Shown here piece after piece: positions 39,021 through 47,462 of a stretch of 64,000 bases of DNA. The stretch comes from Nocardioides zhouii (GTDB taxonomy: Bacteria; Actinomycetota; Actinomycetes; Propionibacteriales; Nocardioidaceae). The notes beneath the pieces were generated by a model that was not told the origin of the DNA, ran no database searches, and saw nothing but the letters and a program-made list of their open reading frames with translations. Positions within the stretch are counted from its first letter, which is position 1; every line of letters starts with the position of its first letter. The stretch is from the NCBI RefSeq assembly GCF_004137345.1, contig NZ_SDWV01000007.1, positions 124,001 to 188,000 of the forward strand. Direction: 5' to 3'. Position numbers and translations under genes: made by a program.

Positions 39021-39791
39021 ATGATCGATGCGGCCACTGACCCGTCCCCCGAGCTGGTCCACTACGCCGTCGACGGTGCCGTCGCGACGATCACCCTCGA
39101 CAACCCCGCGAACCGCAACGCGCTCAGCCGCCGGCTGGTGACCGAACTGTTCGCGCGCCTCGAGCGGGCCGGTGCCGACGACGACGTACGCGTGGTGCTG
39201 GTCGAGAGCAGCGGCAAGGTCTTCTGCTCGGGCGCGGACCTGTCCGAGGCGACGACGGAGGGCATGGAGGTCGGTGCGCGACGGATCGTCGACCTCCAGC
39301 GGCTGATCGCGACCCTCGACAAGCCGGTCGTCACCAAGAACCTCGGCGCCGTCCGGGCCGGTGGCATCGGCATCGTCGCCGCGGCCGACATCGCGATCAG
39401 CGCCGACGACGCGACCTTCGCGCTCACCGAGGTCAAGCTCGGGCTGGCCGCCGCGATCATCAGCCTCACCGTCCACCACCGGATGAACCCCCGGGCGGCC
39501 GCCCTCACCACCCTCGGCGGCGAGGTGTTCACCGGCGCGGAGGCGGCGGCGTACGGCCTCGTGACGAAGGCGGTGCCGGCCGATCGCCTCGACGAGGAGG
39601 TGGCCGCGACCTGCGCGAGCCTGGCCACCGGTGCGGCGCAGGGGCTGCGCGAGTCCAAGCGGATCCTCAACCGCGACCTCGTGGCCGGCATCGACGCCCT
39701 CGGCGACGAGATGGCGACCACCAGCGCCCGCCTCTTCGCCAGCGACGAGGCGCGCGAGGCGATGACCGCCTTCCTCAGCCGCAAGAAGTAG
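39021..39791 (+). CDS. Enoyl-CoA hydratase/isomerase family protein
   Basis: About 256 residues of the crotonase fold: HYAVDGAVATITLDNPANRN, VFCSGADLSEA (oxyanion region), KNLGAVRAGGIGIVAAAD and FALTEVKLGLAAAIIS. The second catalytic Glu is present in LTEVKLGL, but the first (CEL in classical hydratases) is Ile in GGIGIVAAAD, so true hydratase activity is uncertain. ATG 39021 has CAGGAT 7 bases upstream (leaderless layout or AGGA ribosome site); ATG 39012 is an alternative. No neighbour shares an obvious pathway, though fad and atu-like genes elsewhere in the window could use it. Confidence 0.82.
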   Translation: MIDAATDPSPELVHYAVDGAVATITLDNPANRNALSRRLVTELFARLERAGADDDVRVVLVESSGKVFCSGADLSEATTEGMEVGARRIVDLQRLIATLDKPVVTKNLGAVRAGGIGIVAAADIAISADDATFALTEVKLGLAAAIISLTVHHRMNPRAAALTTLGGEVFTGAEAAAYGLVTKAVPADRLDEEVAATCASLATGAAQGLRESKRILNRDLVAGIDALGDEMATTSARLFASDEAREAMTAFLSRKK

Positions 39792-39858
39792 CGCTCCGAC
39801 TGCATCCGCAGGGGCTCCCGCGCCGGAGAGACAGTCGAGCACCGACGAAGGAGACCCG

Positions 39859-40551
39859 ATGGCACCGTCCACCACTGGCCGCGAGCTGTCCGGCGCCCGG
39901 ATCGCGGTGGTCGGGGCCAGTGGTGCCCTCGGCTCGCTCGTCGCCGCCGAGCTCGAGCGTCGTGGCGCCCGGCTGCTCGTGGTCGGCCGCGACGCCGACC
40001 GGCTGACCGCACTCGGGACCGGCGTCCCGGTGGTGGCCGACCTCGGCGACGCGGGCGCCGGTGACGCGGTCGTCGCCGCGGCGCGCGAGCACCTCGGTGG
40101 TCTCGACGGACTGGTCAACGCTGCCGGCGTCGTGGCCTTCGGCGCCCTCGTCGACACCCCGGACGAGGTGGTCGAGGAGCTGTTCCTCACCAACGTCGTC
40201 GGTCCGCTCTTCCTGCTGCGCCGGGTCGTGCCGCTGCTCGAGGAGTCGCGGGGCTTCGTGCTGCAGATCAGTGCCGTGGTCGCCGATCGCCCGATGCCGC
40301 GGATGGCGGCGTACTCCGCCAGCAAGGCGGCCCAGAGCGCGGTCGCGACGGCGCTCCGCACCGAGCTGCGCCGCAGCCGCGTGGACGTGTACGACGTACG
40401 CCCGCCGCACACCGAGACGGGTCTGGCCACCAGACCGCTGTCCGGCGAGGCGCCCGGCCTGCCGCCGGGGAAGGACCCCGCCGACGTCGCCCGACGCATC
40501 GTCGACGCGCTGGCCGCGGGCGAGCAGGACCTGCCTGCCGAGGCCTTCTGA
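39859..40551 (+). CDS. Short-chain dehydrogenase/reductase
   Basis: 230 residues. NAD(P) site GASGALGS near the N-terminus, NAAG in VNAAGVVAFG, and the catalytic Ser and YSASK (Tyr and Lys) in the middle. Clear AAGGAG 5 bases before the ATG. Substrate unknown. The next gene, a small membrane protein, starts 11 bases after its stop. Confidence 0.88.
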   Translation: MAPSTTGRELSGARIAVVGASGALGSLVAAELERRGARLLVVGRDADRLTALGTGVPVVADLGDAGAGDAVVAAAREHLGGLDGLVNAAGVVAFGALVDTPDEVVEELFLTNVVGPLFLLRRVVPLLEESRGFVLQISAVVADRPMPRMAAYSASKAAQSAVATALRTELRRSRVDVYDVRPPHTETGLATRPLSGEAPGLPPGKDPADVARRIVDALAAGEQDLPAEAF

Positions 40552-40561
40552 TGAGGCGCCG

Positions 40562-40990
40562 GTGAGCCTGGCCGATCCTGCGCCGTGGTTGCTCCTGGTC
40601 GCCGGTGCGCACCTGGGCTTCCAGCTGACCGTCGACCTGGTCGTCTATCCCGCCCTCGGCGACGTGACGCACGACCGGTGGGCCGTCGCCCACGAGCGCC
40701 ACTCGCGCCGCGTGACGCCGGTCGTGGCCGCGATCTATCCACCGCTCGTGCTGCTGCTCGTCTGGAGCGCGGTCGAGCTGCCGACAGAGGTGGGCACGTG
40801 GGTCGCGGTGGCAGGCGGCCTGCTGGCCGTCGTCACCACGGCGGCCGTCGCCGCCCCGACCCACGGCCGGCTGTCGTCCGCCACGGCCGACGAGCGATCG
40901 GCCCTGCTGCGCCGGCTCGACCGGGCCGACCGGGTCCGCAGCCTCGGCGCGCTCGTCTGCGTGGTGGGAGCCCTGGTGCTCGTGGCGTGA
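40562..40990 (+). CDS. Small four-helix membrane protein
   Basis: About 142 residues, GTG start (VSLADPAPWLLLVAGAH). Four hydrophobic segments are seen, with conserved-looking charged motifs between them: VVYPALGDVTHDRW and HERHSRRVTPVVA after the first, THGRLSSA before the last. The pattern resembles DUF1772-like membrane proteins. Function unknown. Probably co-transcribed with the SDR gene. Confidence 0.65.
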   Translation: MSLADPAPWLLLVAGAHLGFQLTVDLVVYPALGDVTHDRWAVAHERHSRRVTPVVAAIYPPLVLLLVWSAVELPTEVGTWVAVAGGLLAVVTTAAVAAPTHGRLSSATADERSALLRRLDRADRVRSLGALVCVVGALVLVA

Positions 40991-41073
40991 ACGGGCAGGC
41001 GACCGGCTCACGGATTGCCGGGAAGTCGGCGAGCGGGACCACTCGGCGGTAGGCTCCTCGGTCTGTCCTGAGC

Positions 41074-43302
41074 GTGGGCAGTGATTCATCGGGGGATGAG
41101 GAGCAGGACTTGAGCGAGGAGCTCGCGGCGGGTTCGATCGAGGACAGGGAGATCGCGACGGAGCAGGACTACGTCGACGAGGTCTACGTCCAGCTCGACG
41201 CGTCCACCCAGAACGCCAAGGCGCTGGCCGCCGAGGGGCACCAGCGCGGCAAGCTGGAGCACGAGGGCGGTCTCGTCGAGCGCGACGCGATGGTGTTCCA
41301 GGCCGCCAAGCGGATCGCCCAGCTCGACGCCGCGCACGAGGGCCTGGTCTTCGGCCGGCTCGACATCGACCCGTCGATCGACGTGCTCCCGCGCTACATC
41401 GGGCGCATCGGCGTCCGCAACGCCGAGCGCGACGTGCTGCTCATCGACTGGCGTGCCCCGGCCGCCGCGGTGTTCTACCAGGCGACCGCCGCGACCCCGC
41501 AGGGCGTCGTACGCCGCCGGGTGCTGCGCTCGCTGCACCGCACGGTCATCGGCGTCGAGGACGAGCTGCTCGACGACCAGGCCGAGACCGACCTGCCGAT
41601 CATCGGCGAGGGCGCGCTGATGGCGCAGCTCTCCCGCGCCCGCGACCGCTCGATGCACTCGATCGTCGCCACCATCCAGGCCGAGCAGGACCAGGCGATC
41701 CGCGCGCCGGGCAAGGGCGTCGTGTCGATCTCCGGCGGCCCCGGCACCGGCAAAACCGTCGTCGCGCTGCACCGCGCGGCCTTCCTGCTCTTCTCCGACC
41801 GTCGTCGCTACGAGGGCGGCGGCGTGCTCGTCGTCGGCCCGAGCGGCGTCTTCATGCGCTACATCGAGCGGGTGCTCCCGAGCCTCGGCGAGACCGCCGT
41901 CGCCCTGCGCTCGCTCGGCGAGGTCGTCGGCGGCCTCCGCGCGACCCGGCACGACGAGCCCGCGGTCGCCGACATCAAGGGCGCCACGCGGATGTCCGAG
42001 CTGATGCGGCGTACGTCGCGCCAGCACGCGCCCGGTGCGCCCACCAGCTTCCGGATCTACTGGCGCGACGACGTCATCGTGCTCGACCCGGGCGTGCTCG
42101 GGCGCCTGCGTCGCCAGCTGATGTCGCAGGGCCGCCGCAACCGCCAGCTGCCGCGGGTCGCGCGCACGCTGCTCGACGCCATGTGGCGCCAGGTGCAGGG
42201 CGAGCGCGGTCGCGAGCGCGGCCGGGAGGCCTTCGACGACGACATGCTCGGCCACGCCGGCTTCGTCGAGTTCGCGTCGGCCTGGTGGCCGCCGCTCGAC
42301 GCGAAGACGGTCTTCGGCTGGCTGCGCGACCCCGAGTTCCTGTCCCGGGTGGGCGAGGGCGTCGTGACCCGCGAGGAGCAGCTGCTGCTCGCCAAGTCGT
42401 GGGCCGCGGGCGACATCTCGATCGAGGACGTGCCGCTGCTCGACGAGCTGCGCTACGCCCTCGGCGACGTGCCGCAGCGCACCGACGACGAGCGTGACCT
42501 CGACGAGACCGGCCTCCTCGAGGGCGGCGTCGACCTGCAGGAGCTCACCACGATCTCCGAGCGCGAGTACGCCCCGGGCGGGCTGGCCTGGTCGGCCCCG
42601 ACCCACCGCATCGAGGACGACGGCTACGCCCACGTCCTCATCGACGAGGCCCAGGACCTGACGCCGATGCAGTGGCGGATGGTCGGGCGTCGCGGCCGGG
42701 CCGCGAGCTGGACGATCGTCGGCGACCCGGCACAGTCCTCGTGGCCCGATGCCCCCGAGGCCGCCACGGCGCGCGCCGAGGCGCTGGAGGGCAAGGAGCT
42801 CGACGAGTTCCACCTCTCCACCAACTACCGCAACTCCGCCGAGATCTATGCCTTCGCCGCGGCCTACGCCGGCCGCGTGGGCCTCGACGCCGACCTGCCC
42901 GACGCCGTACGCCGTACGGGCGAGGAGCCGGCCGTGGTCGGCCCGGTCGACGACCTCGAGGCCGCCGTGCGCGAGGCCGTCGTGACGACCGCCGGCCGGG
43001 TGCAGGGCACCGTCGGCGTCGTGGTGCCGGTCGCCCGTCGCTCGGAGGTCAACGCCTGGCTGGCCTCGTGGCCCGAGCTCGCCGACGATGCCGCCGGCGC
43101 CCGCGCGGCGGTCGACTCCAGCGTCACGCCGAGCGGCGAGGACCGCGTCGTCGTGCTCACCGGGCTCGACACCAAGGGCCTCGAGTTCGACGGCATCGTC
43201 GTGGTCTCGCCGCAGGAGATCGAGGACGAGTCCGCCACCGGCCGCTCGACGCTCTACGTCGTGCTGACCCGCGCCACGCAGCTCCTGACGACCGTCGGCT
43301 GA
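41074..43302 (+). CDS. helD: HelD-type UvrD-like helicase, RNA polymerase recycling factor
   Basis: 742 residues. An N-terminal coiled arm (about 20-90: REIATEQDYVDEVYVQLDAS) precedes superfamily 1 helicase motifs: Walker A SGGPGTGKTVVALHRAA (near 230), motif II HVLIDEAQDL, LSTNYRN, and VVLTGLDTKGLEFDGIVVV near the end. In Gram-positive bacteria HelD removes stalled or rifampicin-bound RNA polymerase from DNA, and actinobacterial HelR versions protect against rifampicin. GTG 41074 lies 18 bases after TAGGCT, a -10-like box. It stands alone in its transcription unit. Confidence 0.88.
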   Translation: MGSDSSGDEEQDLSEELAAGSIEDREIATEQDYVDEVYVQLDASTQNAKALAAEGHQRGKLEHEGGLVERDAMVFQAAKRIAQLDAAHEGLVFGRLDIDPSIDVLPRYIGRIGVRNAERDVLLIDWRAPAAAVFYQATAATPQGVVRRRVLRSLHRTVIGVEDELLDDQAETDLPIIGEGALMAQLSRARDRSMHSIVATIQAEQDQAIRAPGKGVVSISGGPGTGKTVVALHRAAFLLFSDRRRYEGGGVLVVGPSGVFMRYIERVLPSLGETAVALRSLGEVVGGLRATRHDEPAVADIKGATRMSELMRRTSRQHAPGAPTSFRIYWRDDVIVLDPGVLGRLRRQLMSQGRRNRQLPRVARTLLDAMWRQVQGERGRERGREAFDDDMLGHAGFVEFASAWWPPLDAKTVFGWLRDPEFLSRVGEGVVTREEQLLLAKSWAAGDISIEDVPLLDELRYALGDVPQRTDDERDLDETGLLEGGVDLQELTTISEREYAPGGLAWSAPTHRIEDDGYAHVLIDEAQDLTPMQWRMVGRRGRAASWTIVGDPAQSSWPDAPEAATARAEALEGKELDEFHLSTNYRNSAEIYAFAAAYAGRVGLDADLPDAVRRTGEEPAVVGPVDDLEAAVREAVVTTAGRVQGTVGVVVPVARRSEVNAWLASWPELADDAAGARAAVDSSVTPSGEDRVVVLTGLDTKGLEFDGIVVVSPQEIEDESATGRSTLYVVLTRATQLLTTVG

Positions 43303-43384
43303 CCCGCTCCGGTCGGTTGTCGGTCCGGCCGCGTAGCATCCCCGGCTCGGGCTCGACGACCACCACGACCCTCGACGGAGGCTG

Positions 43385-44281
43385 ATGTCCGCCCACGCCC
43401 GCCGCCGCACCGCCCGGTGCGCGACCGCCCTCGCCGGCACGGTCGTGCTGGTCGCGGCCGTGTGCGCAGGTCCCTTCGTCGCACCCGCCCACACCCCTCC
43501 CGGCGCCAAGGCCGCACCCGTCCCGGACGACCCGTCGCCCCCGGCGACGCCCGAGCCGACGCCGGCGCCCGCTCCGGAGTGGCAGACCGTCTTCATCGAC
43601 CACTTCGACGGTCCGGCCGGCACCTGGCCCGACCAGTGGCACCACATGACCGGCTGGAACGCGGCCGCGCAGAACGGCCTGGGCCAGCTCGTCGTCGGTC
43701 ATGTCGGCCAGATCCGCTCGACACCCGGATGGGCACTGCCCGTCGGTACGCAGGTGCGGGTCTCGGCCAGCCTGATCATGCCCAACACCGGCAGCAACTA
43801 CGCCGCCCTCTGGGTCCAGCACCCCGATGCCGCCGAGCCCCGGGAGATCGACGTGATCGAGAGCTACGGCCCGCTCAAGTCCGCGGGCGCCCAGCTGGGC
43901 TCGCACGTTTGCTACGACGAGACGGTCGACAACGGCGTCAACGAGTGCGATGTCGCCGGCCTGCCCGCACAGCTGTGGCCGGTGACCGAGGCCTTCCCCG
44001 ACGGCGCCAAACCGTGGGAGTCCTTCTGGGAGTACCACGCCGAGTTCACCGTCGGCGGCGAGAGCGTCCTGTTCGAGGCCCGGGACGGGTCGGGCAACCA
44101 GGCGTACGCGGTGACCTCGGACCCGGACCTCCGACGGGTCCCCGGCAACGCCGTCCCGTTCCACCTGAGGCTCTCCAACAAGGACGTCGAGCCCGGCAAC
44201 GCCGTGCCCGGCGGTGACCGCTACAGCATGCTCGTGGACTGGGTCGCCGTGCAGGTGATGTACCCCACGGCAGCCGGTTAG
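43385..44281 (+). CDS. Secreted glycoside hydrolase family 16-like enzyme
   Basis: 298 residues. Signal peptide to about residue 40 (basic start, then hydrophobic GTVVLVAAVCAGPFVAPA), and a Pro-rich linker of about 20 residues (PSPPATPEPTPAPAP). A jelly-roll domain follows with DHFDGPAGTWPDQWHHM and the GH16 catalytic pattern ExDxxE in REIDVIES. GH16 enzymes cut beta-glucans, agars or related polysaccharides. Given the polysaccharide locus a kilobase downstream it might trim the cell's own glucan, but the genes are not contiguous. A -10-like TAGCAT lies 45 bases upstream. Confidence 0.82.
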   Translation: MSAHARRRTARCATALAGTVVLVAAVCAGPFVAPAHTPPGAKAAPVPDDPSPPATPEPTPAPAPEWQTVFIDHFDGPAGTWPDQWHHMTGWNAAAQNGLGQLVVGHVGQIRSTPGWALPVGTQVRVSASLIMPNTGSNYAALWVQHPDAAEPREIDVIESYGPLKSAGAQLGSHVCYDETVDNGVNECDVAGLPAQLWPVTEAFPDGAKPWESFWEYHAEFTVGGESVLFEARDGSGNQAYAVTSDPDLRRVPGNAVPFHLRLSNKDVEPGNAVPGGDRYSMLVDWVAVQVMYPTAAG

Positions 44282-44294
44282 GCCTGGATCCGGG

Positions 44295-45224
44295 CTAGGC
44301 CTCCGGCAGCACCGGCCCCGCCGCCGTGGACGGATGCCCCAGGCCGGCGACCGCGACGAGCACGAGCAGGATCCCGACGACCGCGACCGGCCCGAGCGCC
44401 TCGCCGAGCACGACGGCCGCGACGACCGCGGCGGTGACCGGCTCCACGAGACTGGCGGTGACGGCCGTGCTGGGCGCCACCACGCGCAGGCCGGAGTAGA
44501 GCAGGACGTAGGCGAGCGCCATCGTCAGCACGCCGAGGTAGGCCAGCCACGCGATCGCGACCGGGTCGCCCGGCAGGCGCGGCCCGTCGACGAGCGCGAC
44601 GCACGGCAGCAGCACCGCGGCCCCGACGAGGGTCATCGCGCTGGTCAGCGCCAGTGGCGACGCACTCCGGCTCACCGAGCCGCCGGCCACCGTCGTGAGG
44701 GCGTACGTCGTCCCGGACGCGATCGCGAGCAGCACTCCGGCGACCGGGGCCGGGCCCGTCGACGACGCGTGCCCGGCGACGCTGACCAGGACGAGACCGA
44801 CGAGCGCGGCGACCAGCACGCCCAGCCGGCCCGCGGCGGGCGCCTGACGGTGGCGTACGGACTCCGCGATCGTGAGCAGCACGGGCGCCAGGCCCAGGCT
44901 CACGACTGTCGAGACGGCGACGCCGACCTGGGTGACGGAAACGAAGTAGAACCCCTGGTAGGCCGCCGTGCCGACGCCGACCACGAGCACCTGGCGCGGG
45001 TGGCTGCGGACCAGCGCGACGAGCTCGCCGCCGCGGCGCAGTGCGAGGAGCGCGACCAGCAGGACGGCGGCCGCGACGGCCATCCGCCACGCGCTGATCG
45101 TGACCGGGGAGAGGTCCTCCTGCTCGCGGATCAGCTGGACGGCCAGGCCGCCGGTGCCCCACAGGACGCTGGCCAGGCCCACCTCGACGAGGCCGCGCAC
45201 GTGCGACCTCGACCCCTGGCTCAT
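44295..45224 (-). CDS. EamA/DMT family transporter
   Basis: 309 residues with ten hydrophobic segments in two EamA halves; the first half begins GLVEVGLASVLWGTGGLAVQ and the second ISLVEPVTAAVVAAVVLGEA-like TASLVEPVTAAVVAA. Drug/metabolite transporter superfamily; substrate unknown. Convergent with the GH16 gene (13 bases between stops, with a short GGCCT/AGGCC hairpin) and divergent from the epimerase gene. Confidence 0.87.
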   Translation of the reverse strand: MSQGSRSHVRGLVEVGLASVLWGTGGLAVQLIREQEDLSPVTISAWRMAVAAAVLLVALLALRRGGELVALVRSHPRQVLVVGVGTAAYQGFYFVSVTQVGVAVSTVVSLGLAPVLLTIAESVRHRQAPAAGRLGVLVAALVGLVLVSVAGHASSTGPAPVAGVLLAIASGTTYALTTVAGGSVSRSASPLALTSAMTLVGAAVLLPCVALVDGPRLPGDPVAIAWLAYLGVLTMALAYVLLYSGLRVVAPSTAVTASLVEPVTAAVVAAVVLGEALGPVAVVGILLVLVAVAGLGHPSTAAGPVLPEA

Positions 45225-45281
45225 GGCGGGAGTCTGTCAGCGGAGGGCGGGCGCGACATCCGCGTTTCGCTCCTCGACTCC

Positions 45282-45287
45282 TAGGCT
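45282..45287 (+). promoter_or_regulatory. -10 box for leaderless start
   Basis: TAGGCT followed by 7 bases and ATG 45295, with no Shine-Dalgarno. This is the clearest member, with 59284, of the leaderless promoter set in this window. Confidence 0.5.
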
Positions 45288-45294
45288 GTGGCCC

Positions 45295-46374
45295 ATGTCG
45301 ACATCGCATCAGGCAGGAGGTCGCGTCCTCGTCACGGGCGGCGCCGGCTTCATCGGTACGACGCTCGCCCGCGAGCTCGCGGACTCCGCCGAGCAGTGGG
45401 TCGTGCTCGACAACCTGCACCCGCAGGTCCACCCCGGCTCGCAGCCGCCGGACGACCTGCCGGCCTCGGTCGACCTCCGCGTCGGCGACGTGACCAGCGC
45501 CGACGACCTCGACGCGGTCGTCGCCGACCTGCGCCCCGACACCGTGGTCCACCTCGCGGCCGAGACCGGCACCGCGCAGTCGCTGTCGGAGAGCACCCGC
45601 CACGGCATGGTCAACGTCGTCGGCACCACCCAGCTGCTCGACGCCCTCACCCGGGCCGGCCACGTGCCCGAACACTTCGTGCTGACCAGCTCGCGCGCCG
45701 TCTACGGCGAGGGTGTGTGGCGCAACGCCGACGGCTCCACCTTCCAGCCCGGCCTGCGTACGCACGCGCAGCTCGAGGCCGGGAAATGGGACCACGGCGA
45801 CGGCGCGGCCCACGTGCCCAACACCGTCGCCGGCACCCACCCGAACCCGATCAACGTCTACGGCGCCACCAAGCTCGCCCAGGAGCAGATCCTCTCCGCG
45901 TGGACCGGCTCGCACGACACCCGGCTGTCGGTGCTGCGCCTGCAGAACGTGTACGGACCACGCCAGTCGCTCTCCAACCCCTACACCGGCATCGTGTCGC
46001 TCTTCTCGCGGCTGGCGCGCGAGGGGGAGTCGATCCCGCTCTACGAGGACGGCGACATCACCCGCGACTTCATCTACATCGACGACGTCGTGAGCGCCCT
46101 CGTCGCGGCGATTGCCCACCAGCCCGCCGATCACATGCGCACCGTCGACGTCGGCAGCGGCGTACGCACCACGATCGGGGACCTGGCCCGCGAGATCGCC
46201 CGCTACCACTCGGCGCCCGCGCCCCACGTCACCGGCCAGTACCGCGACGGCGACGTCCGGCACGCGTCCTGCACGGTCGAGACCACGCTGCGGCACCTCG
46301 ACTGGCAGCCGCGGGTGAGCCTGCGCGACGGGGTCGCCGGGCTGCAGGAGTGGATCGCCACCCAGCTGGACTGA
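45295..46374 (+). CDS. NAD-dependent nucleotide-sugar epimerase/dehydratase
   Basis: 359 residues, extended SDR. NAD site VTGGAGFIG, then VVHLAAETGTAQS, SSRAVYGEGVW, catalytic VYGATK (YxxxK), RLQNVYGPRQSLSNPYTGIV and DFIYIDDV. The SRAVYGEG stretch followed by the Trp-containing GKWDHGD resembles dTDP-L-rhamnose 4-epimerases (WbiB/GerF type) more than UDP-glucose epimerases, though this is a weak distinction. It opens the polysaccharide locus on the plus strand and is leaderless. Confidence 0.82.
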   Translation: MSTSHQAGGRVLVTGGAGFIGTTLARELADSAEQWVVLDNLHPQVHPGSQPPDDLPASVDLRVGDVTSADDLDAVVADLRPDTVVHLAAETGTAQSLSESTRHGMVNVVGTTQLLDALTRAGHVPEHFVLTSSRAVYGEGVWRNADGSTFQPGLRTHAQLEAGKWDHGDGAAHVPNTVAGTHPNPINVYGATKLAQEQILSAWTGSHDTRLSVLRLQNVYGPRQSLSNPYTGIVSLFSRLAREGESIPLYEDGDITRDFIYIDDVVSALVAAIAHQPADHMRTVDVGSGVRTTIGDLAREIARYHSAPAPHVTGQYRDGDVRHASCTVETTLRHLDWQPRVSLRDGVAGLQEWIATQLD

Positions 46375-46413
46375 GGGGCCTCCGGGGGTTCGTCGTCCAC
46401 GATCCGCCTCGGC

Positions 46414-46419
46414 TATCCT
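46414..46419 (+). promoter_or_regulatory. -10 box upstream of the initiating transferase
   Basis: TATCCT at 46414-46419, 35 bases before ATG 46455, a good match to the TANNNT actinobacterial -10. No convincing -35 was found at 17-18 bases. A GGAG ribosome site follows 7 bases before the ATG. Confidence 0.4.
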
Positions 46420-46454
46420 GCGGGCTGCTGCCGCCGGGGTAACGGAGCTCGTTG

Positions 46455-47462
46455 ATGGTCGTGTTCGGAGTGTCGTTGGTCTGTGCGGCGACGGCTGTCG
46501 GCATCCTGATCCCCGCCCTTCGCAGGTGGCAGATCATCGACGTGCCCAACGCCCGCTCGTCGCACGATGCTCCCGTGCCACGCGGTGGCGGGATCGGCGT
46601 GCTGGTCGGGGTCGCCGCAGGCGTCCTGGCCGCGAGCCTGGCCGACAGCACCGGGGCGACGGACGGGGCAGGAGCCCTGGCCTGGGTGCCGCTGCTCGTC
46701 GCCCTGGTGATGGGCGTGCTGGGACTGGTCGACGACATGTCCTCGCTGGCCGGAGGCGTACGCCTGGCGGTGCAGGCAGTGGTGTTCGTCGTGGCGGCCT
46801 GGATCGTGGCCGGTGCGATGTCGGACCCGCCCGTCGCCGCGTGGGTCTTCGTCCCCTGTGCTGCCTTCGTGTGCGTGGGATTCGTCAACGCGTTCAACTT
46901 CATGGACGGCGTCAACGGCATCTCGTCGCTCAACGCCATCGTCTCGGGACTGTGGTTCGCGTGGATCGGGACCTCCCAGGACGTCGCCGGCCTGCTCGTC
47001 CCGGGCCTGGCGCTGGCGGGAGCGTCGCTGGGATTCCTGCCGTGGAACGCCCCGCGTGCCCGTGTGTTCCTCGGCGACGTCGGCAGCTACGCGATCGGTG
47101 CCCTGATCGCGATGATGGCCGTCGTCGGCTGGTCCCAGGACGTGCCGCTCGCGCTGTGCGTCGCACCGTTGGCCATCTACGTCGCCGACACCGCCTGGGC
47201 GATCGTGAAGCGGGCACGGGGTGGCCGTGCGCTGATGGATGCCCACCGCGAGCACGTCTACCAGCGGTTGGTCGACGGCGGGTGGTCGCACCTGGCCGCC
47301 GGTCTCACGACTGCCGGTGCCTCCGTCCTGTGCGTCCTCGCCGCGGTCCTGCTCCAGCACCAGCCCGCGCTCGTCGCCCTGGCGGCCATGGCCCTGGTGG
47401 CCGCGCTCTACCTGTCCCTGCCACACTTCGTCCCCGACCACGACAGGGTCAACCAGTCATGA
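46455..47462 (+). CDS. WecA/WbpL-like undecaprenyl-phosphate sugar-phosphate transferase
   Basis: 335-residue membrane enzyme that starts repeat-unit synthesis by moving a HexNAc-1-phosphate (GlcNAc, QuiNAc or FucNAc) from UDP to undecaprenyl phosphate. Motifs of the MraY/WecA family: LGLVDDMSSL (Asp pair), NAFNFMDGVNGI, FLGDVGSYAIG and the late HREHVYQRL. About ten hydrophobic segments. GGAG lies 7 bases before the ATG. The stop overlaps the next glycosyltransferase start (ATGA). The nearby CapE/F/G genes suggest UDP-L-FucNAc as one sugar in the unit. Confidence 0.88.
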   Translation: MVVFGVSLVCAATAVGILIPALRRWQIIDVPNARSSHDAPVPRGGGIGVLVGVAAGVLAASLADSTGATDGAGALAWVPLLVALVMGVLGLVDDMSSLAGGVRLAVQAVVFVVAAWIVAGAMSDPPVAAWVFVPCAAFVCVGFVNAFNFMDGVNGISSLNAIVSGLWFAWIGTSQDVAGLLVPGLALAGASLGFLPWNAPRARVFLGDVGSYAIGALIAMMAVVGWSQDVPLALCVAPLAIYVADTAWAIVKRARGGRALMDAHREHVYQRLVDGGWSHLAAGLTTAGASVLCVLAAVLLQHQPALVALAAMALVAALYLSLPHFVPDHDRVNQS

